This document shows positions 22,052 to 32,921 of a stretch of DNA of 64,000 bases, in pieces. The notes beneath the pieces were generated by a model. That model saw only the letters and a list, made by a program, of their open reading frames with translations. It did no database searches and was not told the origin of the DNA. Positions within the stretch are counted from its first letter, which is position 1; each line of letters starts with the position of its first letter. The DNA lies in assembly GCA_004352715.1 (NCBI GenBank), contig SCFE01000003.1:96889-160888 (forward strand). The letters run 5' to 3'. Origin of the DNA: Hofstenia miamia. Lineage: Eukaryota; Xenacoelomorpha; Acoela. Both the position numbers and the translations under genes were made by a program.

Positions 22052-22594
22052 CTATTTACTAAACTGTAATACAATACGTTTTGCAATAGCACTGTTCCCA
22101 ATCCCCATGTCATCTTTGCGGAAAAGTTTTTTATTGATCAAAACCTTGTAATTTTGACCCAATGCACTGACGTAGCATTTAGGCAGAAAATAATAAACAC
22201 CATTATCGAGTCTAATCTTTACTGCAACACCATATCTTGTGTTCAACTGAACTGCGTCTTCGATTGTTAGCCAAAGTTTTTTCAGAAGTTCATTAGCAGG
22301 ACTTGTGGTTGAAAAAATACATTGTGATGACTGGTAATTGACATCATTTAAACATTGTAAAACATTGTCGTCTTCAATAGTGTTGGAGATTGGGAAGACA
22401 ATGGCATTATTATTGACTACAGGACGTCCTCACTTGTGTTGAGTCCTTCGTTTTTCTTTTACAGGTGCAGGAGGAGGGGTCATCATCTCTTGTGTTAGCG
22501 GATTATAGTTGGAGGCTGGTGGTGGAGTTGTACATAACTCTTCAAATAGATTACCAAGTGAACCAGATGCTATGGTTTCAACAGACATTGCCAT
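22052..22594 (-). pseudogene. Polinton accessory protein, unrecognised, one in-frame TGA
   Basis: The ATG at 22594 (MAMSV) opens a 180-codon frame that is continuous to 22052 except for a single TGA at about 22436-22434. The N-terminal third is proline-rich and acidic, then basic (PVKEKRRTQHK, stop, GRPVV), which looks like an AT-hook-type or nuclear-targeting patch. The C-terminal half (IRLDNGVYYFLPKCYVSAL to KRIVLQFSK) looks like a compact beta-rich domain. It is the first gene inside the right TIR and is transcribed toward the ATPase. No family was recognised. It is nearly intact compared with its neighbours. Confidence 0.5.
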
Positions 22595-22739
22595 AAGAAA
22601 AATGACTTTGTGTAGAAGAAAAATAATAATTTTATCTGATGATTTGGGTGAATATATAGATTGAGTTGTTTAATTAGTCAACATACCATGACGTCACTAC
22701 AACACCCCCGGCAATTTCCACGTCCAATTATTTATGTAA

Positions 22740-23035
22740 TATGTATAAAAAAATTGGTTATATTTTAAACAATAGACTGCAAACAAATATGTTTATTTTT
22801 GCAATTGATATGTGTTTTCTGTGAAACGTATTTATTACCCTCAATATTAGAAAATTATTTATTTATGTTTGAAAATACTTATTATGTAATTCCAAAAACC
22901 TATATGAATAAAAGAATTGGTTACATTTTAAACATTTCTAATTTCATTGAGTTTTGAAAATTGCTTTATCTCTATGTGTATTGATAAATTGGCTACATTT
23001 AAACAATGACTGCAAACAAAATTGCTTGCCAACCA
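22740..23035 (+). repeat. Polinton right TIR remnant (copy E)
   Basis: Two partial matches to the 16800-16940 part of the right arm (words taaacaatagactgcaaaca and a shortened tttaaacaatgactgcaaac with gcttgccaacc). The matching stops at about 23033 without an AGTAG/CTACT terminus. The end of the host Polinton has therefore been lost or moved; a weak further match lies at 28997-29060. Confidence 0.55.
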
Positions 23036-23490
23036 TATCAAGAAATTATTTTGGTGGTTGGTAGCCATCTAGTGGCGAAATAAAGCAATTGCAATTATTG
23101 AATGCTGATATATTTTTGTTTTCATTGTCATGTAAATCATTTAAACGATTTTTCTGATTACTGATAAAGTCAAGTTGTCTTTTGTAATTAATTTAAACTT
23201 TTCTTAAAAATTATATTATAATGAGAGTTTTACAATATAAAATTACAATGTTCTTCGATTCAGTATATGAACAGTATTTTTAATGATTCACAATACATTT
23301 ATTGTTAACGGTTTGTGAGTGCTTATTTAAATATTTCTTGCAAAATAATTGCATGTACACAAAAAAAATTCCATGAATTTTCACTGAACAAAGAAACCTT
23401 TCAAATTGAAAAAAACTTTCAACTTCAGTTTGCGTATTCTCTTGTGAAAATGTATACTTCTGACTGTGCTAGTTTATAAAATTACTAACG

Positions 23491-23525
<35 letters not shown>

Positions 23526-23526
23526 N
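23036..23526. other. Intergenic, AT-rich, with TA microsatellite
   Basis: No gene. A (TA)n run ends at an undetermined base at 23526. Confidence 0.6.
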
Positions 23527-24261
23527 TCCTATATTCCTATTACTTCGATACATAACATGCACTAGAAAAGATCTTTTGTGGAGTGATATATTTGAATGTT
23601 GAACCTTTGCCGGAAAAAAATTAATGAGTCTTCTAGTAACATATGTTGCAAAGGGAAGAAATGTTACTAATGATAATTACTTTTAGTGGAAAACTTTGCA
23701 ATTGCTTATCTACAACTTATATTGGCACAATTCGACAAAACCTATTAGAAATTCCTGATGCTGCAAAAGGTATTCATGAAAAAATATGAGTTCTTGTTGG
23801 GACAGGATATCAAAGCCAGTTATCAATGCCAAAATAATTATACATATCCAGAGAATATTGTTCAACTTTACAACTCAAGAAAAAATGTTATTGATAACAT
23901 GGATAAACTATGTTGATGTAATTGTGTCCAAAATATTCATGAATGTCCAAAGCGATCAAATGATGATTTTTACAAATTTAACAAAGAACTGGGATACAAA
24001 CTTTGTAGTGATTTGATTGAACTTAGAATATCAATGTCAAATTTGATGTAATTAATTTTAAATTGTGATCCATGGAAACGAAACTAACCTAAACTTTAAA
24101 GTTCTTGCAAGATCTTGCAAATTCCAGTCTAAAAAATCGAAGCAAATTTTAAGTGTTGAAAAATTTTAAAAAAACTTTTGGTTAAATCTATAAAGAAGAA
24201 CCTGTAACAAATGAGTTGGTTCATAATGCAAATTTCAAACTATTATGACTATATTTCTAGC
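23527..24261 (+). repeat. Direct duplication I, copy 1
   Basis: Near-identical to 24396-25007, but with about 122 extra bp (roughly 23605-23727). It contains a 76-codon frame (23786-24016), repeated almost unchanged at 24532-24762. The frame shows no recognisable domain and is probably non-coding. Both copies abut TA microsatellites, and an undetermined base follows at 24262. Confidence 0.85.
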
Positions 24262-24262
24262 N

Positions 24263-24300
<38 letters not shown>

Positions 24301-24395
24301 TCACTCATTTATTAATATTCTACATGACTAGCTATATTAAATGTAAATTTATGTACTTGCAAATGCAATATATTTGCAAAGCTCCAGCTAAAAAG

Positions 24396-25007
24396 TCCTA
24401 TATTCCTATTACTTCGATACATAACATGCACTAGAAAAGATCTTTTGTGGAGTGATATATTTGAATGTTGAACATTTCGACAAAACTTATTAGAAATTCC
24501 TGATGCTGCAAAAGGTATTCATGAACAAAATATGAGTTCTTTTTGGGACAGGATATCAAAGCCAGTTATCAATGCCAAAATAATTATACATATCCAGAGA
24601 ATATTGTTCAACTTTACAACTCAAGAAAAAATGTTATTGATAACATGGATAAACTATGTTGATGTAATTGTGTCCAAAATATTCATGAATGTCCAAAGCG
24701 ATCAAATGATGATTTTTACAAATTTAACAAAGAACTGGGATACAAACTTTGTAGTGATTTGATTGAACTTAGAATATCAATGTCAAATTTGATGTAATTA
24801 ATTTTAAATTGTGATCCATGGAAACGAAACTAACCTAAACTTTAAAGTTCTTGCAAGATCTTGCAAATTCCAGTCTAAAAAATCGAAGCAAATTTTAAGT
24901 GTTGAAAAATTTTAAAAAAACTTTTGGTTAAATCTATAAAGAAGAACCTGTAACAAATGAGTTGGTTCATAATGCAAATTTCAAACTATTATGACTATAT
25001 TTCTAGC
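24396..25007 (+). repeat. Direct duplication I, copy 2
   Basis: Second copy, shorter by an internal deletion. It is separated from copy 1 by an AT microsatellite (about 24264-24297) and 100 bp of unique sequence. Confidence 0.85.
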
Positions 25008-25120
25008 AAATCGCAATTTTGATATTATATATACATCAATTCTTTGCATAAGTTGCATCGGTATTTTATTTTTCAGTTTTTTGTTTGATAGCTATATATA
25101 TATTTTTTATATATATACAT

Positions 25121-25737
25121 AGAGTTAAATAGAACCCCATTTATTAGCAAAAATTACAACTAAAAGAATATATTTTAATATATTTATGATATGCATGCGA
25201 GTGTTATTGTGAAATTTCATCAAAAAAAATTAAATGCATACTATATTAATGTGATATAAGCATATATCATTTGATTTTGATAACTTCGAAAATTTCGATG
25301 ATAAGAACATTATTTACTAAAAAGAATATCCTCCCCAGTTTTAAAAACAAAGCAAATCTATTTGAAATAGCAGATGTTTTGGTAATTAACTACAATCAAT
25401 CACATTTCCACTTTAGTAAAGAAAGTCAATATTTTACAATAGGTTGGCTCAAAAAATCGAATTATTTGCATTATGAAATTTTTTTTACCCAAGTGCAGCA
25501 ACAAAGAAAAACCTGTTGTAATTAATTCCTTTGTAATTATGAATTTTATTTATATCGTTTTTGTGTAATAAATATTCAGTGACATTCAAATTGAGGTCAA
25601 TGTTGTTTACATTACCTTACTTTACTTTAGACATCGTACACTGCCGTAAAGATTTTACGTAAAAATCGTATAGAATCGATTATGTCATTATCTACTTGAA
25701 ACCTTAGTTTACATTACTTAAGAGCTCGTACACTGCC
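25121..25737 (+). repeat. Direct duplication II, copy 1 (MITE-free)
   Basis: Starts agttaaatagaaccccattt and is repeated from 25746. An 84-codon frame at 25271-25525 is not conserved as an open frame in copy 2 and is not regarded as a gene. It provides the empty site for the MITE in copy 2 (catttccactttagtaaaga near 25400-25420). Confidence 0.85.
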
Positions 25738-25745
25738 NNNNNNNN
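25738..25745. other. Assembly gap (8 N) at duplication junction
   Basis: Eight undetermined bases exactly between the two duplicate copies. The junction, and even the tandem order, may be an assembly product. Confidence 0.95.
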
Positions 25746-26590
25746 AGTTAAATAGAACCCCATTTATTAGCAAAAATTACAACTAAGATAATATATTCTG
25801 ATATATTTATGATATGCATGCTAGTGTTATTGTGAAATTTCATTAATTAAAATTAAATGCATACAATATTAATGTGATATAGGCATATATCATTTGATTT
25901 TGATAACTTCGAAAATTTCGATGATAAGAAGAACATTATTTACTAAAAAGAATATCCTCCCCAGTTTTTAAAACAGAGCAAATCTATTTGAAATAGCAGA
26001 TGTTTAGGTAATTAACTACAATCAATCACATTTCCACTTTAGGCCACTGTTAGACTAGTGATTTGCTCAAAAGTGATCTATCACATTTTGAGTGAATCGC
26101 ACGTCTAACCAACCGAGATAATTAGCGATGTGACGATCACGAAGAAATCGTGCGCGTTCGATTTCCTTGTGATCGTCACATCGCGAATTATCTAGGGTGG
26201 TTAGACGTGCAATTCTTTCAAATGTGATAGATCACTTTTGAACAAATCACTAGTCTAACCGTGGCCTTAGTAAACAAACTCAATATTTTACAATAGGTTG
26301 GCTCAAAAAATCGAATTATTTACATTATGAAAATTTGTTTACCCAAATGCAGCAACAAAGAAAAACCTGTTGTAATTAATTCCTTTGTAAATATGAATTT
26401 TATTTATATCGTTTTTGTGTAATAAATATTCAGTGACATTCAAATTGAGGTCAATGTTGTTTACATTACCTTACTTTACTTAAGACATCGTACACTGCTG
26501 TAAAGATTTTACGTAAAAATCGTATAGAATCGATTGTGTACTTATCTACTTGAAACCTTAGTTTATATTACTTAAGAGCTCGTACACTGC
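25746..26590 (+). repeat. Direct duplication II, copy 2 (with MITE)
   Basis: Matches 25121-25737 with scattered changes, interrupted by the 225-bp foldback element at 26042-26266. Confidence 0.85.
26042..26266. mobile_element. Foldback MITE with TTA target duplication (Harbinger-like)
   Basis: The element begins GGCCACTGTTAGACTAGTGA and ends with its near-complement. The two halves pair along almost the whole 225 bp, around a centre near 26155. It is flanked by TTA on both sides, and the paralogous site in copy 1 has a single TTA. A 3-bp TTA duplication is typical of PIF/Harbinger elements. No coding capacity. Confidence 0.85.
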
Positions 26591-27157
26591 CGGTAAGTAA
26601 ATTAATGTGTAGGGTCTCTTCCAATATTAGAAAAATACAAGGTTCAAGTTTCTTTATTTATATGAAGTCTCAAAATTTCAAATGTAAATCCTATAGATTA
26701 TCTTTTATTATTATAAACAGTTTTTGTTAATATTATTAGTAAGTTTCCATAAACAAGCAAAGTAAAATTACCTTATCAAAAAGCAGTGCAATTCAATTTA
26801 TATGAAAATTTATGAGAGATTGCTGAAACAAAAAATGTTTTTCAAACATTAGGTTTCATAAGCCCTATCTATAAGATTTTTTTATTATTTTGGTCGGTAA
26901 TTTTACTGGGCAGCAACAGGCCGGTAAATTGCCGGCCCGGAGCGGGCCCATCTTTAAATTGTAGTGAACATTTCGAATTAGATCAGATGCATATATAAGT
27001 AAAAGTATTTTTGATATGAATTATCGCATGAAAAAATACACTTGCTTTTGTTAGTTTGATTTTTAGGTATATGTGAATAACATATTATTTTCTAACTCTT
27101 TGATAACTTTCAGATCGTATTTAGGCTCACAGTAAAATTTGAAAGTATGCGTAGCAC
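26591..27157. other. Intergenic, no gene seen
   Basis: No gene. A short GC-rich palindromic patch near 26920-26950 (ggccggtaaattgccggccc) resembles one near 32700-32810, so it is probably a dispersed repeat. Confidence 0.5.
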
Positions 27158-27708
27158 TTAACAGGTAGTATACACTCCTTAAAATAAACGATTGAATATA
27201 AAGCAATCTTATAAACGGTTTGTTCCTAAAATGGAGCTATAGCTATAATAGTACAATAAACGAAATTAAAATGCCTAATTTTAGCATTTTAACAAAAAAT
27301 GAGCATTCCTTAGAATATAAGATTTAATATAAAATAATAATACTAAAAGTTTGCTGGGAAATGGAGCTATAAAATAACAGTAAACAATATTGAAATATCT
27401 AATATTTGATAATTAGACAAATATAATACTGTATAACTTTGTAAAAAATATCAAATGTTATAAAATATTCTTTTTCCTCATAAATTTTTAAACAAACAAT
27501 TAGTAATTTTACATAAATCTGCCCACAGTATCCTTTTTAACTTGCGCACCAACAATACCAATCAAAAAAAACAACATGCGTTGCAGAAAATAGCAAAACG
27601 CCGAAAAGTGAACAAATTTATTAATGAAAGGGCAATATCATGTAATTCGTTGATAATCAAGCTACATAGCCAAATGATCCGCTAGGGATATCCGCTAGAT
27701 GCATCAAA
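27158..27708 (+). repeat. Direct duplication III, copy 1
   Basis: Starts taacaggtagtatacactcc. It matches 28207-28767 to the word gatgcatcaaagatat. A third short partial copy (about 27716-27795) follows directly. Non-coding. Confidence 0.8.
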
Positions 27709-28206
27709 GATATAAATATAAGATTTAATATAAAATAATAATACTAAAAGTTTACTGGGAAATGGAGCTATAAAATAACAGTAAACAATATTAAAGGGTG
27801 TTGAGAAAATACTACGAAAATTGCTTGGGTTTCTTTAAAACCTAGTTAATGTATAAATTTAAAATTTTAATTGGAATTGTTTTGTAGTAAGTAGGTCATG
27901 TGTCTGTACAATGTACGCTGTACATATATCACGTATATCTGCAAAATAAAAGTGGATTTCTCAAAATGTCTGGGCATCAGGCTATGTGATAAGTTAATAT
28001 ATATTTTTAATATAGTAAACATAAAATACTGAGCATTATTCTCCATTCCATACATCACTAGTAAGCTCAAATATATTCCTTCTGTCAATGTTCAAATACT
28101 ACACAGACGAAAGTTCAAAATGAACTAATTGAATGGTCAATTTAGAGAGTCCATTTGGTAATATGAAAAATTTAGTATTTTTGTGTTGATAAATAAAATT
28201 TTAGCA
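27709..28206. other. Spacer between duplicates, no gene seen
   Basis: Includes the partial third copy at 27716-27795. The 73-codon minus-strand frame at 28088-27867 shows no recognisable feature. Confidence 0.5.
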
Positions 28207-28767
28207 TTTAACAGGTAGTATACACTCCTTAAAATAAACGATTGAATATAAAGAAATCTTATAAAAGGTTCGTTCCTAAAATTGAGCTATAGCTATAATA
28301 GTACAATAAACGAAATTAAAATGCCTAATTTTAGCATTTTAACAAAAAATGTGCATTCCTCAGAATATAAGATTTAATATAAAATAATAATACTAAAAGT
28401 TTACTGGGAAATGGAGCTATAAAATAACAGTAAACAATATTAAAAAATATCTAATATTTGATAATTAGACAAATATAATACTGTATAACTTTGTAAAAAA
28501 TATCAAATGTTATAAAATATTCTTTTTCATCATAAATCTTTAAACAAACAATTAGTAATTTCACATAAATCTGCTCACAGTATCTTTTTTAAATTGCGCA
28601 CCGACAATACAAATTGCAGAAAACAACATGTTTTCCAGAAATTAGCGAAACGCCGAAAAGTGAACAAATTTATTAATGAAAGGGCAATATCATGTGATTG
28701 GTTGATAATCAAGCTACATAGCCAAATGATCCGCTAGGGATATCCGCTAGATGCATCAAAGATATTT
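28207..28767 (+). repeat. Direct duplication III, copy 2
   Basis: Second copy, about 1.05 kb from the first and in the same orientation, with small differences. Confidence 0.8.
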
Positions 28768-28996
28768 CCAATTAAAATCTCAAAATACAAATTTTAAGTG
28801 TAAATTCTTCCAAAAATTATATCAGAAACGCCGAAATATAAATATGGATATGACTATATACTTGCTACTAACAAGCTTAAAATTATACTGCCTAAGCAAT
28901 GAGATGATTCGCTAGTAATTCTGTCCAATATTGACTGCAAAACAATGATTTTACATGTATTAAGATAGGCTATAAAACAGTGAAGTCGCAAGATTT

Positions 28997-29230
28997 CTTG
29001 ATATGCAAAACATATTCCAATGCCGTTAGAGATACACCCCCGCCAATATACACGGCCCAGCAGAGGCCAAAGGTTCCCCTCTCAACCAATCAGAGAAAAG
29101 TGGAACAGGCTTGCCATCACCTCTCAACCAATCAGAAAAAAGTGGAACGAAATACGACCCACCTCTCGACCAATCAGAAAAAAGTTCTTTATGAGTTTAA
29201 AAAAGTTCAACATAGTATTTAAAATGACAA
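28997..29230 (+). promoter_or_regulatory. CCAAT-box tandem repeat with TATA-like element
   Basis: Three repeats of about 42 bp each carry ccaatcag (CCAAT at 29086, 29128 and 29170), the NF-Y-type consensus, followed by tatttaaa at 29217. The stretch just before (28997-29060) weakly matches the outer part of the Polinton TIRs (gttagagatacac, gaggccaaaggt). It could be a displaced Polinton end with its own promoter. The overlapping frames here simply reflect the repeat. No downstream gene was recognised. Confidence 0.35.
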
Positions 29231-29680
29231 GCTGTCTTGGGAAAAGGATAGATTTTGAAATGTAGTCCTTAGTTCTAGAAGAATTTTTCTTTGAAGCATT
29301 TAGTGCCCATCTTAATTGGATATCAAGTTTCCTAAAATTCTTTGCCCATTTACATCAGCTTAAAACAGCACAAAGTGGGAGTTATCAAAAATGTTCTTTG
29401 CTTGTAGCAGACAAAATTTACCTGTTAGGATTATTGCATCAGCCAACAATGCAAAGCTGATTAAATTTAAAGAGAATTTTTTTGTTATTTGCAAAATTTA
29501 ACATTTCAAGTGAATTTTTCTTATATTTCAAATACCAATTAAAACATTAGGCCCAAGCCCGGCCTGGCCCAATTTGCTGTGTTGAATATCCGGCTCAAGC
29601 CCAGTCCGACCCAACTTTAGGCTCAACCCAATTCTAAATCTGCTTCAAACATATTTTTACATCTTAAGTCATGATAAATT
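29231..29680. other. Intergenic, no gene seen
   Basis: No gene recognised. A short C-rich patch near 29550-29620 (cccggcctggccca) is probably repeat debris. Confidence 0.5.
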
Positions 29681-29682
29681 TG

Positions 29683-30110
29683 TTACTGCTTGGGAACAAT
29701 GTGATGAAACGGATGGGACGATTTTATTATATGTGACCAAAGTTTAAAGCAAATATCGGACCTTAGGTTTTCAAGAGTGTTAATTTTTAATGTTATGCAT
29801 GCATCGCTGTAGGTGGTATTAGGAAGGATATTGCTAAATGCTCTTTTTGGACGTATACAATTTTGAGGTATTGACATTGTGATTTGGAAATTGTGTGGGC
29901 CAAACAGGTGAGCAGGATTCACACAGATCTAATCAATGATTTATATATGCCAAAATTTCCATATGTGGAATACCACTTCACTGCAGGAGTTTGAGAAAAT
30001 GTAGTCTCTTCGAGGCTTTCTTCAAGATATAATTTGTGTTATTAGTCTTTTTCATAATCCAACAGATTTTTAACTGATCGCTATCCTCAATGCGTGGATA
30101 GGCAATAAAT
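29683..30110 (-). pseudogene. LINE reverse transcriptase C-terminus (CR1-like)
   Basis: On the minus strand, near 30060-29960, the frame gives NYILKKASKRLHFLKLLQ, a stop, SGIP, then a segment ending with SCSPVWPTQF. This is the usual RT connector region ending in the Y-A-S-P-V-W motif. The frame at 29922-29683 ends LENLRSDICFKLWSHII with a histidine-proline tail, the C-terminus of such ORF2 proteins. Stops and frame changes show decay. The clade is a guess from the motif style. Confidence 0.6.
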
Positions 30111-30584
30111 AATGTTTGACAAAATATATTGCAATAAATACAATATAAATAATTTATTTTACGATTTTTAAAATAAAAATAATTGTTTTTTGACTAGAAA
30201 TTAGTGTAAAAAAGGGCAAACTTATTGGCATTGCAGAATGAATTAAAGCTAGATTACACTATCCAATAGCACAAGTCACTTTGTGGTCAATTAACTTTGA
30301 GTGTAGTAAGCGGATTATTGTTGTGCTAAGCCATTTAACGTTTACATTTTACGTTGTGATTAAACACCATGGTAAAGTTTTTCAATAAAGAAATTGTTTC
30401 TTACTATTTCAAAAAGGTCGATTCGGATTCATGACGGTGCAAATGAGCAAAAAATTAAAATTGTTAACAATAATTTATTGTTGCAATACAATTATTGTTT
30501 CTTGAACTTTTTAGATGCAATTATTTGCAAAATAATATTGCAATCCAATATTACACACCCCTGACTTAATGCCATCTTTTTTCC
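30111..30584. other. Intergenic, no gene seen
   Basis: No coding signal recognised. Confidence 0.5.
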
Positions 30585-30770
30585 TCATTTTGGTAACATC
30601 AGATCCAGAAAATGTGCCTTACTACATGCTTCTTTTGTGCGAATAGTTATATCTTCTATACGTTCCTGACTTTTCTTTCCCAAACGATTTAGATTTCTTT
30701 CAACATCGCAAGTTTTCTTATTAATCGCATCAAGAGATGCATTGTAAGGTGGTTTTGCTGATCGTCCCTC
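30585..30770 (-). CDS. Possible terminal exon of an unrecognised gene
   Basis: An open frame ending at a stop at 30585 encodes a charged, helical segment (NKKTCDVERNLNRLGKKSQ, then RIEDITIRTKEACSKAHFL). It has the heptad-like spacing of a coiled coil. Upstream on the minus strand is a plausible splice acceptor (gatcgttattag just before the frame, near 30770). No upstream exon or family was recognised. It could equally be a piece of the adjacent LINE. Confidence 0.25.
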   Translation of the reverse strand, partial: EGRSAKPPYNASLDAINKKTCDVERNLNRLGKKSQERIEDITIRTKEACSKAHFLDLMLPK

Positions 30771-30827
30771 ACTAATAACGATCAAATTAATATTTATAGT
30801 TTTGTTAAGATACTTTGTTTTTAAACT

Positions 30828-31660
30828 TCATTTCTTTCTAACCGCTGTAAAGGTGAATAAAGTGTTTTTGCTGTTGCAGTTGCTATTTTTGTTTTTGTTG
30901 TTGTTGTTGGTATTGTTGTTATTGGTGGTGGTGGTGGCGCATTCCTCAAAGCATTTCATGACTGATGCATCAAAAGCATCTAGAGCATCATGAACTTGTG
31001 CATATGGGCTCCGAAGTATATTGTGGGCAAGCCTGTAGAAAATATCACATAGTCGTAACAAGGTTATAGCTACCCGAGGATCATCAAAGGTAATTCATAG
31101 AAAAGTTTCCTATCCTTACTTGTTTTCTTTGTGATAATTTTATTGCAAAATTTATCATCACCAATAGGAGCAACAAGGATTTCTAGTTTGGGATCAATAA
31201 ATTTCTTCATTTACACTGGAAAGCTTGAAGCATTCAAACGAATGAGTATCTCATATTTCCTAAAATTCATTTTTACTCCTAACCAGTTTTGGCTTCATCA
31301 ACAATCTTTAGATTATTTAATAGAGATTGTCTGTTTCTACAGAGCAACCATCACCAAGATGCCACATGTTGATATTAAGTCTATCCACCTTGTCCAAATG
31401 GAAGATTAAGCTGTGTAATACAAGTGAAAATGCAACGAACTAGCGAATCACCTTCTTGCACTCCACTGGCTGATAAAAATGATATGATAAAAATGCCAAA
31501 TTCGAGGATGTGTTTTGTAACAGAAATTAACCCAAGAGATTAGTCCCGGAAAATTTTCTGCACATTCATCTATAACTGCTTGTCGTGAAACTATATTGAA
31601 AGTATTTTGCATACCCACCTTGAATATTGCAAAATTATCATTCGTCAGTCACATCTTATA
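30828..31660 (-). pseudogene. Degenerate non-LTR reverse transcriptase fragment
   Basis: The minus strand near 31620-31500 reads NTFNIVSRQAVIDECAENFP and then SWVNFCYKTHP, matching the D-F-x-N-A-F-N-x-V-x-R region of an RT. Further on come SASGVQEGDSLVRCIFTC (palm, G-V-Q-Q-G-D-P-L) and a WHLGDG segment where Y-L-D-D is expected, so the catalytic Asp pair is lost. The frame at 31061-30828 begins LRLCDIFYRLAHNILRSPYA and FDASVMKCFEEC, a C-terminal pattern of the same LINE family. It ends in an Asn/Thr run encoded by a TTG microsatellite (30880-30945 on +). Inactive. Confidence 0.6.
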
Positions 31661-32921
31661 ACGATTTTTTTTGGGAAATACTATTTAATTAGTAGACCTA
31701 CTAAAATACAATATTTTTTTATGCACAGTCTTCTTGAATGAAAACAAGAATTAATTCTTATTTAGAAAATTACACATCACAACACTGGTCAAAATGATGA
31801 AAAATTAAAAAAACTGATAAAAAATATTACCTAAAGAGAAGAATTAACTACCAAATGCAAATAAATAGAAGCTAACACAAGTCAACCATTGAAACAAAAA
31901 TCACGCAAATTGGACCATATTCCATTTGTAAAGTAATGAGCAGTTTCTGAAATTGTGCTAATTATTGTTTGGATTAAAAAGACAACACATGAAAAATGTT
32001 GTAACAAAGTAAAACTAGCTTTTTCAGGATTTTCTAAATACTTCATTCTTTAAAATCCATCCAATAATTAGGGACTTATTGATGATTATTTTTTAGTCCA
32101 ATCATAAAAAATCACCCTTTACTTACAAATTCATAAACCAAAATTTGCAAAATCAAATTTCCATTTTCTCCTTGACCTCTCTAAATAATAACAGCATTAG
32201 CAAAATTTCATGATTCATAAATGCGAAACTTTCTTTTGGAAACCCCAAAATTTTATTAAATTTTCTTAACAATCATATTTATAAAGCTAGTATAATTAAC
32301 AAGCATGACCAAATATTTGACAATGTAGTCACTACCCAGTAATTGCACCTCTGTTTAAATTAGGTGAAAGAAATGCAAATCCATTAAACATACATTCATG
32401 AATTCTTAACGTTTGACGATTTAGATATACTTTGCTAACAATTTTATCGAAATATCTATTTCCATATTTTTAAAAAAAACGATTATCGACTAAAATATTG
32501 AACAAGACTGAACACAACGTGTATTCCAATGCAATTACGCGTTTTAAGAATACAGCGACAATTCAGTGATTTCATGTGAACATACATAACATGACTGCAT
32601 TAAGCAAAAATTTGAGTCATTCTCTTTAATACGGTTATTTTGATTGTGAAACATTTTCATCCTCTACCTTATAAAATATATGATGGCATGGCCTATATTA
32701 TAGGCCGTCTTGTTTGGGCCGGTAAGTTTATATCGATCTTTCTTAGAAATTTTAAAATTGCAGTAGGCCGGTAATTGCCGGCTCAACCGGCTGATAGCCG
32801 GTTCTATTTCTGGTCTAACCAACGCCATTGCAGTAACTATACGTGCTTATTTTATTACTAATCAACTTTTTTTTACATATTCGAGCAATTCACAATTTTT
32901 AAATCAATGTTCATGAACAGG
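31661..32921. other. Intergenic, no gene seen
   Basis: AT-rich and non-coding. The patch at 32690-32815, with several ggccggtaa words, resembles 26920-26950 and is probably a dispersed repeat. Confidence 0.5.

Larger units (their letters stand above)
6963..23035 (-). mobile_element. Degenerate Polinton/Maverick (adintovirus-like), host of a nested element
   Basis: Polinton-type integrase, packaging ATPase, adenain-like protease, major capsid and penton-like genes all lie on the minus strand between a left TIR (6963-8460) and a TIR remnant (22740-23035). Excluding the 5,047-bp insertion at 12017-17063, the element is about 11 kb. The left end starts AGTAGTAAG; the right terminus was lost. Every gene carries frameshifts or stops. 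No family-B DNA polymerase was found, although it is usually the largest Polinton gene. It is either a non-autonomous deletion derivative or polB was lost. Gene identification rests on motif recognition by eye. Confidence 0.8.

Noticed and set aside
18060-22440. TGA recoding (stops in MCP, ATPase and accessory gene are TGA)
   Set aside because: Other breaks in the same element are TAA stops and frameshifts, as in ordinary decay, and the host genes here end in TGA (both GPCR paralog 1 and the short ORF at 36955).
23786-24762. Duplicated 76-codon protein gene
   Set aside because: The two frames are identical because the DNA is duplicated; no domain, no codon signal, and microsatellite borders.
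30802-30993. Membrane protein with poly-Leu/Val run
   Set aside because: Caused by a TTG/GTT microsatellite on the strand opposite a LINE remnant.
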